Source of the DNA: Verrucomicrobiota bacterium
Lineage (GTDB): Bacteria > Verrucomicrobiota > Verrucomicrobiia > CAIQCK01
Direction of reading: 5' to 3'
NCBI GenBank assembly: GCA_016235595.1
Contig: JACRJX010000048.1
Location: 1-64,000 of the forward strand
DNA length: 64,000 nt
Shown: positions 8,111-19,200 of the stretch, piece after piece
How the letters are laid out: the number at the start of each line of letters is the position of its first letter
Position numbering within the stretch: the first letter of the stretch is position 1
Position numbers and translations under genes: made by a program
The notes under the pieces: generated by a model
Seen by the model: the letters and a program-made list of their open reading frames with translations, nothing else
Databases searched by the model: none
What the model was told of the DNA's origin: nothing

Positions 8111-9799
8111 TCAGTTGCTTGCGGGAATCTTCCACCGCGTCGTGGCGATGTGCGTGATGCCGTCGCTGCAGGTGAAGTAGTAGATGGTCATCAGCGTGCC
8201 GTCTTCGAGTTTCGCCGTCAGCGGATAACCCAGGTCGGAGCCGTTGCGCTTGCCGTCGGCCCGGAGCACGAACTCACGCTCAATGTCCCACGTCCGGCCG
8301 CCGTCGCGGCTGAGACAGGCGCGGATGCCCATGGGCGCGCGGCGATAGCCGTAGATGCACAGCACGCGGCTGTCGCCCAGCGCGAGCAGATGCGCAGGGT
8401 AACCCCACATCGGAGTCTTCACCGGCTGGCTCCATGTTTTGGCGCCGTCTTCGGAGACGGATTGGTAGAGATAACCGTGCCGGTCCGGATCAGGCCGCAT
8501 CATCGCCATCACGCGGCCGTCGGACAGTTCGGCAATCGCCGTTTCGTCGAAACCAATCTCGCCTTCCTTCGCGTCGGACACAGGCTTGGCGATGGTCACC
8601 AGATTCCACGTTTCCCCGTCATCGGCGGAGCGGAGCACGAAACTCGTCGTATGACTCGCGCCCTTGGGCCGGCCGTAGATCGCGTTCAGCCGCACGCCTG
8701 CGCGCGTCACGCACAACGCGGCGGAGTTGTAGCCCATCAGCGACAACCCGGCGGGAGTGGGGACGGGCGTGCGTTTGCCTTTCTCTTCGCCGCCGCGCCG
8801 CAGGAAACTGTAAGCGCCGCTCAGATAGGCGACGACGCCGGGCCGCACGTCGCGCACGGTCAGGCCTTGCGCGCGAAACTCCTCCGCGCGTTCCACGGGC
8901 ACCTCGCGCCAGCCGTAGGCCGCCGCGTAGGTGACGCCGCCGTCGCGTCGCTGAAACAGCGGATTCGTCACGCTCTTCTGTGCCGGTTGCCACGTGCGAC
9001 CGTCGTCACGCGATGTGTAGACTGCGCTGCCGCCGGTGCTGTCCATGTGTGACCGCCGCACGCGCGTGCCGAAGCTGGTCACGAACGCGCCGTCGGGCAG
9101 GCGCATCAGGCTGGGGAAACACGCATAAACGCCGGCCTTCTTGTAGACAACCCCGTGCTGGACGCCTTCCGTGAGGCGCGCAGCCGGCTCATGCGTGCGA
9201 TGCCGGACGAACTCCCACAGGGCCTCACCCGTGGCCGCGCTGGACAGGGAGCCGAAACCGACGCAGTTGCGGCCGTTGTATGCCGGTTTTGACAAACCCG
9301 CCGCCTCGTCAACGACCTGCCGGCCGTCCACCGACAAGCTCACGCGGGTGCCACGCAGTTCCAGCCGATACGTGTGAAACGCATCGCTTGTGTTCATGGT
9401 GTGACTGCGCCCACTCTGGCCGAACTCGACGCGGTCGGGATAAAACGTCAACGAGGTTTCATTGGCGCCGTCGGCGGCCATCACGATCACGCCGGCCGGG
9501 CCGCTGCACGAGCAGACCTTCAGCCGCGCCTCGACCACGCCGCCCAGCGAACGTTCCGCGTGCCATTGGCGATTGTAGAACCGGAGCTGGCCCTTGGCCG
9601 TGCCGCGGTCGCTGATGCGGAGGCAATCGCCTTCGATCACCGCCGTCGTGTTCGAACCGGGCGACACGCCCCAAGGCCATTCGCCCGACTCCGGCAATGC
9701 CGTACCGCGGTAGGACTCGTCCCAATTCTCCGGCGTTGCGGCCATCGCCGAAGCGGCTGTCAACAAACAAGCAACCACCAGCGTGCGTGAGGGATTCAT
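8111..9799 (-). CDS. Secreted sialidase-like BNR-repeat protein
   Basis: 562 residues with a signal peptide (MNPSRTLVVACLLTAASAMA). The N-terminal part (about 25-190) looks like a concanavalin/LamG-type module (GVVEARLKVCSCSG, LELRGTRVSLSVDGRQV). The rest is a six-bladed propeller carrying four Asp-boxes: YTSRDDGRTW, LRSADDGETW, VSEDGAKTW and LSRDGGRTW. These mark exo-sialidases and related BNR-repeat hydrolases; whether sialic acid is the substrate is unknown. The start ATG at 9799 overlaps the stop of the upstream GH106-like gene by 4 bases (ATGA), implying translational coupling. It probably removes terminal sugars in concert with its neighbours. Confidence 0.82.
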   Translation of the reverse strand: MNPSRTLVVACLLTAASAMAATPENWDESYRGTALPESGEWPWGVSPGSNTTAVIEGDCLRISDRGTAKGQLRFYNRQWHAERSLGGVVEARLKVCSCSGPAGVIVMAADGANETSLTFYPDRVEFGQSGRSHTMNTSDAFHTYRLELRGTRVSLSVDGRQVVDEAAGLSKPAYNGRNCVGFGSLSSAATGEALWEFVRHRTHEPAARLTEGVQHGVVYKKAGVYACFPSLMRLPDGAFVTSFGTRVRRSHMDSTGGSAVYTSRDDGRTWQPAQKSVTNPLFQRRDGGVTYAAAYGWREVPVERAEEFRAQGLTVRDVRPGVVAYLSGAYSFLRRGGEEKGKRTPVPTPAGLSLMGYNSAALCVTRAGVRLNAIYGRPKGASHTTSFVLRSADDGETWNLVTIAKPVSDAKEGEIGFDETAIAELSDGRVMAMMRPDPDRHGYLYQSVSEDGAKTWSQPVKTPMWGYPAHLLALGDSRVLCIYGYRRAPMGIRACLSRDGGRTWDIEREFVLRADGKRNGSDLGYPLTAKLEDGTLMTIYYFTCSDGITHIATTRWKIPASN

Positions 9800-12700
9800 G
9801 GCGTCACTTGCTCCAGGACGAACGGCTCGAACAAACCGTAGCCGACCGTGTCGTAGTCCGCACCCGGAGGCGGGCAGGACTTCGGCGCGATCTGGAACAT
9901 CCGGGGCCACGCACTGCCAAGCGGCTGTTTGCCGTGATGCGGTCCCATCGTGTTTTTCAGCGTGCCGATGACAACGACCTCGACGGAGTTCGCGCCGCGT
10001 TTGATCTTGTCGCTGACCTCGCAGCGCCACGGCGGGCTGACGATGTGGCCTGCGAGCTTGCCGTTGACGAGGACCCTGGCGACGCTGCCATACCACGACG
10101 GCAGCGCGACGACATAGCGACCGGCGGGCGAGGTCACGTCAAACGTCTCGCGATACGCCACGCCCGCGCTGAAGAACGGCGCGCCCTGTTCGTTCCAGCG
10201 ACCGAGCTTCAGCGGCTGGTCGGGCGCGATGACGAAACCTTTCGCCACCGGCTTGAGCGTAAAGTTGCCGAGCACATAGGCCGGCTCCAGTTCGTGGAAG
10301 ACCGTCATCGGCGACGCCTTGATGGTGACGACGTTCTCGCCGACGCGCGCCGCCGAGGCGATGGCGATGCGGCCAAACGCCTTGTCGAGCCACCACGCGC
10401 CCTTCGCCGCGCGCACCGGCCGGCCGTTGCAGGTGACGGTGTAGAGGTCGGACCGCTCGATGACGATGGCGAGGTCCTTCGGCACCGCGCCCTCGATGGT
10501 GAAGCGATAGCTCGCCGCGAAGCCGCTTCCCTCCGGAAACTTCTTTGTGATGATCTCGTCTTTGAACTGCACGGCGCTGTCCCACGGATTGCGATCCATG
10601 CCGTTCTTCTGAAACGCGAACTGCTGCGCCTGATAGAAGTAGACGTTCGTCCGCGTCTCGCCGCCCGCAGTGATGTCCACGACATCGAGCGTCAGCACGT
10701 TTGGCGCGACGCGGCGCGCTTGCGGCGGCCCTGCAGCGGCGACGGTCGTGACCTTTTCCGAAACGACCGGCGCGGGTGCGCAGGGTTTCTTCGAGAGGAA
10801 CAACAACAGGCTGCCTGAAGGCGGCAGCGAGAACGCAGCGCGGACGCCGCTGTCGCGAGTCTCGAAACGATACGGCGCGCTCTTACCGGTCTGGAGATCC
10901 CATTGTTCGACCCCGTGCGTGCGCGACTCGATTACGCCGGCCGACGGCGACTCGATGCTCGTGTTGACCAGGAAGAGCAGCTCGCCGTCGTCGAACTGGC
11001 GGCGGTGATGGAATAGGATGCCTTTGTCGCCGGCCTGGCGGGCGATGGCGAATCCGTCCGCGTCCGCCGCCTTTCGCAACAGCTCCGGCAGCGCGGCAGG
11101 CTCGATCTTTTTCCACTTCGCCTGCTGCGCGAGCTTCGCGCCGCGCTGCGAGACCGCGCCGTCCACGCGAGCGGGCGGCTCGCCGGCGCAGAGGACCGTG
11201 CCGCCGGCTTTCATGTAGCCGTCGAGCAGCGCCACCGTCTTGCTTTCGAGGTTCTCATTCAGGGGCGGCAACACGACTGTGCTGTAGTCGCGTTTGCCAA
11301 CGCGCAGCGCCGCGCCGCTGACAGACCCGTGGTTGGCGAGCACGTCTTCGCAGCCAAGATCGTATTCAACCTGCGCCACTTCGAGGGACATCAGCAGGTT
11401 GAAGAACGCGTCGCCGAGTTCCTTCAGCCGCGCCTCGTCGCCCTGGCTCATCCACGCGGTGGTCGTCGGCACGATGACCAACACGCGGTTGATCTGCTCG
11501 CCCTGCGTGAGCGCCGCCGTCAGCCGCGCGAAGTAGCCCGCCGAGACGTGATACGCCGGCCACCACGGCTCGTGATACGAGAACGATTGCGGATGGTCGC
11601 GTTTGCGCGCGCCGCGAATCGTGACGTAGGAGAGATGCTCATCGAGCGTGTTGACGCCGAGCACCTCCAGCCAGTCGCCGATGCGCTTCATATCCTCGAA
11701 GCGCAGGTCCCATCCGCCGGCGCCGTAGAGTTCCACGAGCGTGCGCTTGCGGCCGAGCTGGTTGGCGAGACTGGCGACCTCGCGGCAGGCGCGGACGTTG
11801 CCAAACTGGGCGTGCGTGTCCTCGCGGTATTGGTTCATCAGGATGTCGATGCCGGGGCGTTGCTGCCACGCTGCCATCGCCATGTTATCGGTCACGCCAA
11901 CGCAGCGCGGCCAGTCGTGCTCCCAGTAATGGCCGGTGAACTCCAGCCCGTTTTTCGCGCAATACTCGTAATACGGCTTCGCCCATCGCTCGATGAAGAG
12001 GCTCAGCAGCGTCGCATAGAAATTGTGGCGCACCTTTTTCCAGTCGCCGACCGGCTGGCTGAGGCTGGCCAGGTTTTCCAGGAGGCTGTAGCCCCAGCGC
12101 TTCTGGAACTGCTGCGGCAAATCCTCCGTCCACGGCAGTCCGCCAGCGGGGCGGATTTCCGGTTCATCGGTGAATGAGCCGGGCACGCGCTTGCCGAACT
12201 GGTTGCCGATCTCGCGCCGATACGCTTCGAGGGTGACGTTGAGGAATTTCTCCGTGACGCCGGGATAGAGCAGGTCCACATAAGTCCGCCCGCCGTGCCA
12301 CGGCCGCTGCTCCGCGCGTTTGATCTCTGCGGTGACGTAGCGCCCCTTCGGCAGCCCGCCCGCACGCGCCTTCGCGGTCACGTTCACGGCCTTGTCGCCG
12401 GCCAACTGGAAGACTGCGATGAGGTCGTCGGTCCATTGCGGCGGCTTCTTCAGTTCGCGCAGGTGCAGGCCGCGACCGCGCGATTCCGGCATCAGTTCCG
12501 GCACCCAGCCTCCGGCAAAGCCCGACGGGTAGGAGTTCTCGTCGTAGATCCAGACGTTCATGTCGAGCCGCTCCGCCTCGCGAAGCGCGACCTTCCAAAG
12601 CCGGAACCATTCCGGCGACAGATAGGGCGTCATCAGACCCGGCCGCGGATGCAGGAACACCTGCTTGACCTGCTGGCCGGCGAGGTCGCGCATCGTCTCG

Positions 12701-12879
12701 ACCACCTGCCGCTCGGTCATCATGTCGTTCCAGACCCAGAGCGGCGCGTCGGCGTATTCGCGCGTCGGTTTGGCGAAAAGTGTTCGCGCCCCGGAGGAGT
12801 CCCCGGCTTCGGCTTGGAACGTGAACGCGAGCAGGAGAAGAGTGGTGGCGCGGAGGAGAAGGGATGCAAAAGTTTTCAT
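9796..12879 (-). CDS. Secreted GH106-like glycoside hydrolase (alpha-L-rhamnosidase type)
   Basis: 1027 residues with a signal peptide (MKTFASLLLRATTLLLLAFTFQAEA). The N-terminal region resembles the GH106 family of rhamnosidase-like enzymes: MRDLAGQQVKQVFLHPRPG, then NVWIYDENSYPSGFAGGWVP and SFTDEPEIRPAGG. The central part is a TIM-barrel/glutamine-amidotransferase-like region. The C-terminal third is jelly-roll sugar-binding (GH2-like) with VARVLVNGKLAGHIVSPPWR. The ATG at 12879 is supported by the signal peptide and by GAGGT eight bases upstream. A copy of a 37-base element carrying a promoter lies just upstream. It is followed by the sialidase-like gene with a 4-base overlap. The GH106 call is from sequence phrasing, not alignment. 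Confidence 0.78.
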   Translation of the reverse strand: MKTFASLLLRATTLLLLAFTFQAEAGDSSGARTLFAKPTREYADAPLWVWNDMMTERQVVETMRDLAGQQVKQVFLHPRPGLMTPYLSPEWFRLWKVALREAERLDMNVWIYDENSYPSGFAGGWVPELMPESRGRGLHLRELKKPPQWTDDLIAVFQLAGDKAVNVTAKARAGGLPKGRYVTAEIKRAEQRPWHGGRTYVDLLYPGVTEKFLNVTLEAYRREIGNQFGKRVPGSFTDEPEIRPAGGLPWTEDLPQQFQKRWGYSLLENLASLSQPVGDWKKVRHNFYATLLSLFIERWAKPYYEYCAKNGLEFTGHYWEHDWPRCVGVTDNMAMAAWQQRPGIDILMNQYREDTHAQFGNVRACREVASLANQLGRKRTLVELYGAGGWDLRFEDMKRIGDWLEVLGVNTLDEHLSYVTIRGARKRDHPQSFSYHEPWWPAYHVSAGYFARLTAALTQGEQINRVLVIVPTTTAWMSQGDEARLKELGDAFFNLLMSLEVAQVEYDLGCEDVLANHGSVSGAALRVGKRDYSTVVLPPLNENLESKTVALLDGYMKAGGTVLCAGEPPARVDGAVSQRGAKLAQQAKWKKIEPAALPELLRKAADADGFAIARQAGDKGILFHHRRQFDDGELLFLVNTSIESPSAGVIESRTHGVEQWDLQTGKSAPYRFETRDSGVRAAFSLPPSGSLLLFLSKKPCAPAPVVSEKVTTVAAAGPPQARRVAPNVLTLDVVDITAGGETRTNVYFYQAQQFAFQKNGMDRNPWDSAVQFKDEIITKKFPEGSGFAASYRFTIEGAVPKDLAIVIERSDLYTVTCNGRPVRAAKGAWWLDKAFGRIAIASAARVGENVVTIKASPMTVFHELEPAYVLGNFTLKPVAKGFVIAPDQPLKLGRWNEQGAPFFSAGVAYRETFDVTSPAGRYVVALPSWYGSVARVLVNGKLAGHIVSPPWRCEVSDKIKRGANSVEVVVIGTLKNTMGPHHGKQPLGSAWPRMFQIAPKSCPPPGADYDTVGYGLFEPFVLEQVTP

Positions 12880-12896
12880 ATTGAGACCTCGCTGAC

Positions 12897-12933
12897 ATAG
12901 TCGCCAACGCGCCGGCCAAGGCAAGAGCAAATC
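12897..12933 (-). promoter_or_regulatory. 37-base upstream element with promoter, copy A
   Basis: Minus strand contains TTGCCT (12924-12919), a 16-base spacer and GACTAT (12902-12897), ending 17 bases before the GH106-like ATG. The 37-base segment differs at only three positions from 20369-20405, in front of the first PQQ-fusion gene. It gives the downstream half of the cluster its own promoter. Confidence 0.6.
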
Positions 12934-12958
12934 AACGGCGATGTGGCCAGGACTACGG

Positions 12959-15900
12959 CTACTCGGCGATCAACTCAACGCCGCAGATCAACGGCGGCTT
13001 TGAGCTGCGCGCGACGAACTCAATCTCCAGCGCCTCGGTGGCCTTGATGCCGCGAAACTCGCGGACGATGCCGCGGCGTGGGCCGCCAGCCTGCTTGAGG
13101 ACGTCGAGGGACGACAGAACTTCCCGTCCCTGAAGCTTCACGTCGAAGACACGCTGGCCCGCTCGGATTTCCTCCGGCTCCGCGAACACCAGTCGCACCG
13201 TGTAGGCGCGTTCGGCGGTCGCGGTCGCCTGGTGCGATTTCCGCAGCAATGGCGGCAATTCGCGGCCCCAGTTGAAGTTGATCTGCGGGTCCACTTGTAC
13301 CAAGGCCGGCCCGCTGGGCTTGGTGTTGGCAAAATAGACACCCGCCACGCCATTGCGCCGGCCGTCCGGCATGAACAGGCAATTCGACGGAATCGCCGCC
13401 CGGGTGCGCGAGGGACTGCTCCAGTTCAGTTCGACCTGCGCGTCACTGGTAGTGTGCGAATACTCGACCACCAACGTGTATTTTCGCCCGGCCTCGAGGA
13501 ACAATCTGCCGGTGGCTTTGCGCGGCATCGCGGAGAGTTTCAGACGGCTGGTGTCCACGATGGGGAATCCCTCGACCCAGACGCGCACAGTGCCATCGCT
13601 GAGGATATCGAACGTATTCGTCTCGCTTTTGTCGGTTTGCACGAAACCGGTCCATCGCGCGCTGAAACTCGCGGACGGCGCGTTGGTGGCGCGGGCCGTC
13701 GTCTCGATGCGCACCGAGCGCACGCCTTGGATGCCCGACGCGAACACCCACGGCCAGCCTTCGCCGCCTTTCATCCAGAGCGCATGCCGGTAGAACGGTT
13801 GAGCATCGGCGGGAGTGACCTGCACTCGCACGTCCGGCGACGGCCCGCCGACACTGGGCCAGTCAAGCCAGAGCGTGCCGTCGCGTGTCATGCGGTCTCC
13901 GGGCGCGCCGAAATTGATGCCGACGCGCTGGATGGGCCCGTCCTCAGCCACACCGCCCCAAGCGCTCCATTGCTCGAAGCTTTCCGGCATCGGAACCAGC
14001 GCGAGCGAGGTGAAGACCGGATAGTTGCAGGTGCAGTTGCCGGTCCACGACGGCACGCTGAGCACGCCGCAGGCGGGCACCATGTTGTTGCGGCAGCCGG
14101 AGCGAAGGCCGCTGATATTGATGGTGCCGCTCTCGCTGCGCTTGTCGTAGAACGCCGCCGTGCCGGAGCGCAATGTGATGAGATTGCCGTAATCGGCACC
14201 GACGAGGTCGCAGCCGTAGGTTTTCACATACTCGCGCGCTTCCTCGCGGCCGGTGATCGGGTTGCGGCGTGCGAGCGGCAGCGGTTCGGCTGGCACGGTC
14301 TTGGATGTAACTTTCGGACCCTCCTTCAACATCCGGCCGGTATAAACATCGCTGAATGCCGCCGCGTGTGTCTGCTCGTTGAATTTCCTCAACATGTCCG
14401 CGTAGCTCTGCGCGGCCGGCTTGGCGCCATACGGTTCGGTGACCAGATAGCTTATCACGCCGTCTTCGACGGTGATGTAAGCGGGCAAGCCGCGACCCGA
14501 CTCCGTCGAGACGCCTTTGTAGAAAAGCTTGTGATGGTGGAACGTGTCACCGAACCACAACAGGCCCAACGGCGCGCGCACGAGCGCGTCGAAGTTCGGC
14601 TGGCCGGTGTAGTTTGCCGCGCCGGGCAGCGGTCCCGCCCGCACCACGAGCGTCCAGTCGCCTTCGTGCCGCAATTGTGCGCCGGCCAGTTTCGCGATCT
14701 TCTCGCGCGGCAACTGCGTTGTCTTCACACACAACGTGCCGCCGTAAGGCCGCAGCGCCGCAAAGGCTGCTTCGAGGAAGTTTTCACCCGCCGCGGAGGG
14801 TTCTTCGCAGACGATGAGATTCGCAAGATACGGCGGCAACCCAAACGCCGCCGGCTCTCCGACATGGGCGGCAATGTTTTCGCCATAGAGTCCCGCCGCG
14901 TCCAGTCGTTGCCGAAACGCGGCGACTTTCTTCGCGTCGCGATCCACCGCGACAACGCGCAGCTTTGACTGCGCCGCCAATTCTTCGGCGAGCTTGCCGT
15001 CGCCCAAGCCCAACACCAACGCGTAGCCTTCGCTCTGTCCGCTCAGTTGCAGCAACGCGCGCGCGTCCTCGCCCGGCTCGACCGCCCGCGTCTGTGTCGC
15101 ATATCGCGCAGGCTGGACCTGTTTCTTGCCGAAGCAGTAGATGCTGCCCGTGCGCGTGACCACAAATAGCCGGCCATCTGCCGCGAGCATGGTATGGATG
15201 GTTCCCTCGATGCCGGGAAAACCGTCGCGGAAACGGAAGTCGCGCGAACCAACGCGGATCATCGCTGCCACGCCGTCCTTCACGCGGTAGGATTCCTTCC
15301 CGATGGTGACGTTGTCTCGCACGGTGTCGCCGGGTTGCCTGCGCAGCCCGATCTGCCCGACGGTCTGCAGCCCGCCGTCGTGCATCTCCGCATCAATCTC
15401 CGGGTCAACACAGAGCCGACCGTCGGCGTCACTCGACAGAAACCATCCACCCGTCTGGCTGTCCTGGCGGCCATGGCCAAAATCAAACGACAGCAGTTTG
15501 CCCGTCGCCGGATCGAGAAACGCAGGAAAAGCGCGGCTGCTCGGAACCACCAGCCGCCCGCGGTTGATCAATAGATAACCTTGCGGCGACGGCCCTCCAA
15601 AGGACAACGCACCGTGCGGATGCACCAGATACAACGAACCCATGCTGTCGTTGACCCACAGTGTGCGGCCGGTTCGCGCGTCGAGTGCGTGAATGAAGAT
15701 GCCCTCGAACGGCCAGACACCCGCCGCGAAATACACACGCCCGCCGTCGAGCACCGGCCCGCCGCGCGCGGGCCAAACCGAGATCAGCCGCTCGTTGCCG
15801 AGCGCCTTGCGGTTCGAGGGCGCGCCGCGGACTTTCCACAGCAGCTTCCCGGACGCCGCATCGAGGCAATAGAGACAACCATCGTCGCAGGAAAAATAGA

Positions 15901-16270
15901 GTTTTCGTTCCCAAGCCACCGGCGCGAACCGCACCGGGCCATCGGCGTAAAAGCGCCACTTCTCCGCGCCGGTCTCAGCATCCAGCGCCGTGACGCTATC
16001 GTTACGTGAGGAAGCCACGAACATCGTCCGGCCCATCACCACCGGCTCGTAGCCGAGATCGAACTGCACCCGCTCCTGACGCACCTGCCAGAACGCCGGC
16101 TTCAGCGGCGGATACTCCCGCACCCACTGCAAGTGCAGTTCTTCCGGCAGCGACTCGCCGGAGCTTGCCGTCCTTCCCGCGTCGCAACGCCACATCGGCC
16201 AGTCGGCCGCCTGGAGGCTCGCCGGCACCAACAATGCCAGCACGAGGAGGAATCGGAATCGCGAGTTCAT
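12959..16270 (-). CDS. Secreted PQQ-propeller / methyltransferase-like / PA14 / malectin fusion
   Basis: 1103 residues. A signal peptide leads into ADWPMWRCDAGRTASSGESL, the usual opening of secreted PQQ-like propellers in this group. Approximate layout: 20-390 PQQ-type propeller repeats (VTALDAETGAEKWRF, LYCLDAASGKLLWKV); 400-550 a Rossmann methyltransferase-like domain (YALVLGLGDGKLAEELAAQS, VVAVDRDAKKV, AALRPYGGTLCVKT); 560-760 the propeller resumes; 865-965 a PA14-like module (FDILSDGTVRVWVEG, YTLVVEYSH); 995-1103 a malectin-like module ending GVELIAE. It is a paralogue of the gene upstream, whose stop it overlaps by 4 bases, but its second propeller half is shorter. The SAM-binding motif is degenerate (GLGDG), so enzymatic methyl transfer is doubtful. 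Function unknown. Confidence 0.72.
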   Translation of the reverse strand: MNSRFRFLLVLALLVPASLQAADWPMWRCDAGRTASSGESLPEELHLQWVREYPPLKPAFWQVRQERVQFDLGYEPVVMGRTMFVASSRNDSVTALDAETGAEKWRFYADGPVRFAPVAWERKLYFSCDDGCLYCLDAASGKLLWKVRGAPSNRKALGNERLISVWPARGGPVLDGGRVYFAAGVWPFEGIFIHALDARTGRTLWVNDSMGSLYLVHPHGALSFGGPSPQGYLLINRGRLVVPSSRAFPAFLDPATGKLLSFDFGHGRQDSQTGGWFLSSDADGRLCVDPEIDAEMHDGGLQTVGQIGLRRQPGDTVRDNVTIGKESYRVKDGVAAMIRVGSRDFRFRDGFPGIEGTIHTMLAADGRLFVVTRTGSIYCFGKKQVQPARYATQTRAVEPGEDARALLQLSGQSEGYALVLGLGDGKLAEELAAQSKLRVVAVDRDAKKVAAFRQRLDAAGLYGENIAAHVGEPAAFGLPPYLANLIVCEEPSAAGENFLEAAFAALRPYGGTLCVKTTQLPREKIAKLAGAQLRHEGDWTLVVRAGPLPGAANYTGQPNFDALVRAPLGLLWFGDTFHHHKLFYKGVSTESGRGLPAYITVEDGVISYLVTEPYGAKPAAQSYADMLRKFNEQTHAAAFSDVYTGRMLKEGPKVTSKTVPAEPLPLARRNPITGREEAREYVKTYGCDLVGADYGNLITLRSGTAAFYDKRSESGTINISGLRSGCRNNMVPACGVLSVPSWTGNCTCNYPVFTSLALVPMPESFEQWSAWGGVAEDGPIQRVGINFGAPGDRMTRDGTLWLDWPSVGGPSPDVRVQVTPADAQPFYRHALWMKGGEGWPWVFASGIQGVRSVRIETTARATNAPSASFSARWTGFVQTDKSETNTFDILSDGTVRVWVEGFPIVDTSRLKLSAMPRKATGRLFLEAGRKYTLVVEYSHTTSDAQVELNWSSPSRTRAAIPSNCLFMPDGRRNGVAGVYFANTKPSGPALVQVDPQINFNWGRELPPLLRKSHQATATAERAYTVRLVFAEPEEIRAGQRVFDVKLQGREVLSSLDVLKQAGGPRRGIVREFRGIKATEALEIEFVARSSKPPLICGVELIAE

Positions 16271-19200
16271 GGTTTTTCCAAAATCAACTCCACGCCGCAA
16301 AGCACCGGGCCGAGATTGGAAGCCGGGCAGGGTTGGAGCTTCGCTTCGAGCTGCGGGTTGAGGAGCACGTTCTTGAATTCCTTGACCACACCGCGATTGG
16401 CGGCGCCGGCGGCTTTGACGATGTCGAAGTTCTTCAGCACCGGCTGGCCTTGCAGCAGCACGTCGAAGACGCGCCGGCCGGGCGCGGCGTTGTCCGGCTC
16501 CATGAAGTAGAGACGGACGGTATAGCGCGCGGATGGCAACGCCGCAGGACTCGCAGCGGACGCCGTCGCCGTTTCGGCCCGCGTCCCGGCGGCAATGGGC
16601 GCGCCCGCCGCCGCCGCTTTGTTCTTGCCCGAATCCTTGTCGCCTTCGTCCTCGTCCTTTGACGCGGCGGGCGCGGCTGGCAGTGGCGACTTCAGCGTCT
16701 GTGGCGTGATGACGATGGACTGGATGTCGCGCAGGCCGGATGCAAAAACCCACGCAGGACCGTCACCGGAAACGGCACTCGTGTGACGGCGAAAGATGTT
16801 GGTGGAGGCGCCCGTGATGGTCACAGGCAGTTGCGGGGAGATGCTGCCGGTGGAGGGGTATTCGAGCCAGAGTGTGCCGTCGGTTGCTACGTGGTCGCCG
16901 GGCGCTCCGAGGTTGATGCCGACGCGCGCGATGCGACTGCCTTCGGGCGCGTCGAAGCCGGCGAAATTGTAGGTCCACATCTCGGCCTCGGGCATGGACA
17001 CGAGCGCGAGCGAGGTCTGGTTCTGATAAGGGCAACTGCACGTGCGGGTGTAGTCGGGGGCGTTGAGGACGCCGTTGGCGACAACGAGGTTGGCGCTGCA
17101 ACCGGACTTGAAGCCGCCGAGGTTGCCGGTGCCCGCGTGGGTTTGCAGGTCGTAAAATCCGGCAGCGCCGGAACGGAACGTCATCAGGTTCTCCGCCGCG
17201 ATCGGCGTGTTGCAGCCGTAGGTGCGATAGACTCGCCAGGATTGCGGCTCGCCGGTGAGCGGGTTGGTGATGAGGTGCGGCTTGCCGTCGAGCAGACTGT
17301 AGGCGCCGGCGGATTGTTTGTAGGAAGTCGGCGTGGTGATGATGAGGTCGTGGTGGAGAATGCACGGGCCGGCGTATTTGAGCGCGGTGTTTCGCCACAC
17401 CTCGCTGCCGTCCTTGGCGCGGAGCACCGCCATGCCCTCCTTCGCTTCATCCTTCAAGCGGTCGCTGGCGCTTGCGCCAGCCTGAAGCAGGAGGTCGCGT
17501 TCCTTCGAGTAGCTCAGCCATGAGCCGAAGATGTCCTTCGTGTTCTCCCACAGCAGTTTCCCGGAGCGCAGGTCGAAGGCGGCGATGCGGTAGCTCGTCG
17601 CGACCTTCTCGCCGCGCGCGGCAGCTTTCAGTTCCGCGCTGCGCGGCAGCCGGTCGAGGCAATAAACCCGCCCGCTGCCGGCAACGATGCCGTTGTGGAC
17701 AAAACTGTGGCGCGCGTCAGCCCGCCAGAGCAGCGCGCCGGTGTGCCGGTTGAACGCGACCAGTCCGCGGCTGGCGGCGAAGTCGCTGATGGCGGCGAGG
17801 AAACCGAGGCCCGGCGACGGGAATCGCTTGTTGAAGCGGGCGAAGTCGGCGCCGCCGAGCAACACGTCGCCGCAGACGCCGATGTAACCCCAGTCGCCGC
17901 CGGGCATCGGGATCGTCCGCAGAATCGCGCCGCTGGCCGCATCGAGGACCGCACAGTGGTTGCCGACGGCGATATAGACCTTGTCCTCCGTCGCGACGAA
18001 GTTCGAGCCGCGCGCATTGGCGCCGGGCATGTGGCGCTGGCTGTAGAGCGTGGTCAGGGAATTCGCGAGCTGCGTGTTGTCGTGATAGACGCCGGAGGTG
18101 TTGAGGCCGGGGACGACTGTTTTCCACAACACGCGCCCGGTATAAACGTCGCGCGCGCTCAGGCAGTCCATGCCTTCGATAAACAACCGGCCGCCGATGA
18201 CCTGCTCGGACGGGCCGTGGCCGTGGCGCGGCAGCACGTCCATGTGCGTGTTGCCGCCGAACCACAACAAGCCGATGGGCAGCTTCAGCACGCTGTCGTC
18301 GGATTTCACCGTGTTGGCGACATCGCCGTATTGGTGGGTCCAGTCCGCCGCCCCCGGCAACGCTCCCTCGCGCACTACGCACACGGCATTGGCGAAGGTT
18401 TTCGCTTTCGCCTTGGGCATGTCTGCGACAGCGACACTCTTCGCGCCGGCAATCCACAGCGAGCCGCCGTAAGGCCGCAACGATTCATAAACCTTTCGCA
18501 GCGCCGCTGGAGCCAACGAGCTTTCAGCCACGATGAGACTGGCGATATAGGGCGGCGCGCCAAATGCATCCGGTTTCGCCGCCAGCAATGCGACGCGTTT
18601 GCCATAGAGTCCCGCCGCGTCCAACTGTCGGCGCAAGCGATCCACTTTCGCGGCATCGGCATCCACGCCGATGAGATGCAGTTTTGACTCCGCTGCCAGC
18701 GCCGCGATCAACCGGCCGTCGCCCAGGCCCAAAACGAACGCATAGCCTTCGCGTGCGCCGGTCCGCTCGATGATCTCGCGAGCCTGTTCCTGCACGGAAG
18801 GTGGAACAGGACCTCCGGGCGTGTTGGTTGCTGACGCCAACGCGGCCGGAGGTCGCGTTCCACCCACGGGTAAGCCGAACGCCATGACGCGACCTTCGAG
18901 TGTCACTGCGAAGAGCATCCCATTGGCGGCGAGCAAGCGGCGCACGGTTCCCTGAACGGGCTGCGACCACACAACGGCTGCCTTGCCGTCTTTCTTTGGA
19001 ATCTCAATGGCCACGATGGTGTTCGAGCCGGCGGCATACAGCCTGTCGCCGGCACGGATGAGGTCGCCGGAACCGTCGGCTTGAATTTCCCACTGCAACG
19101 ACTTGTCCGCCTTCCACGCCTGAATGACTTTGACGGAAGCGCCATCTGGAGCGCTCTGTTTGGCGCGGCTTACGAACGTCTCGGTAAGCTGGACCTTCTT

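Noticed and set aside
13232..14968. 578-codon open frame on the plus strand
   Set aside because: Antisense shadow of the PQQ-fusion gene; low-complexity, arginine-rich translation.
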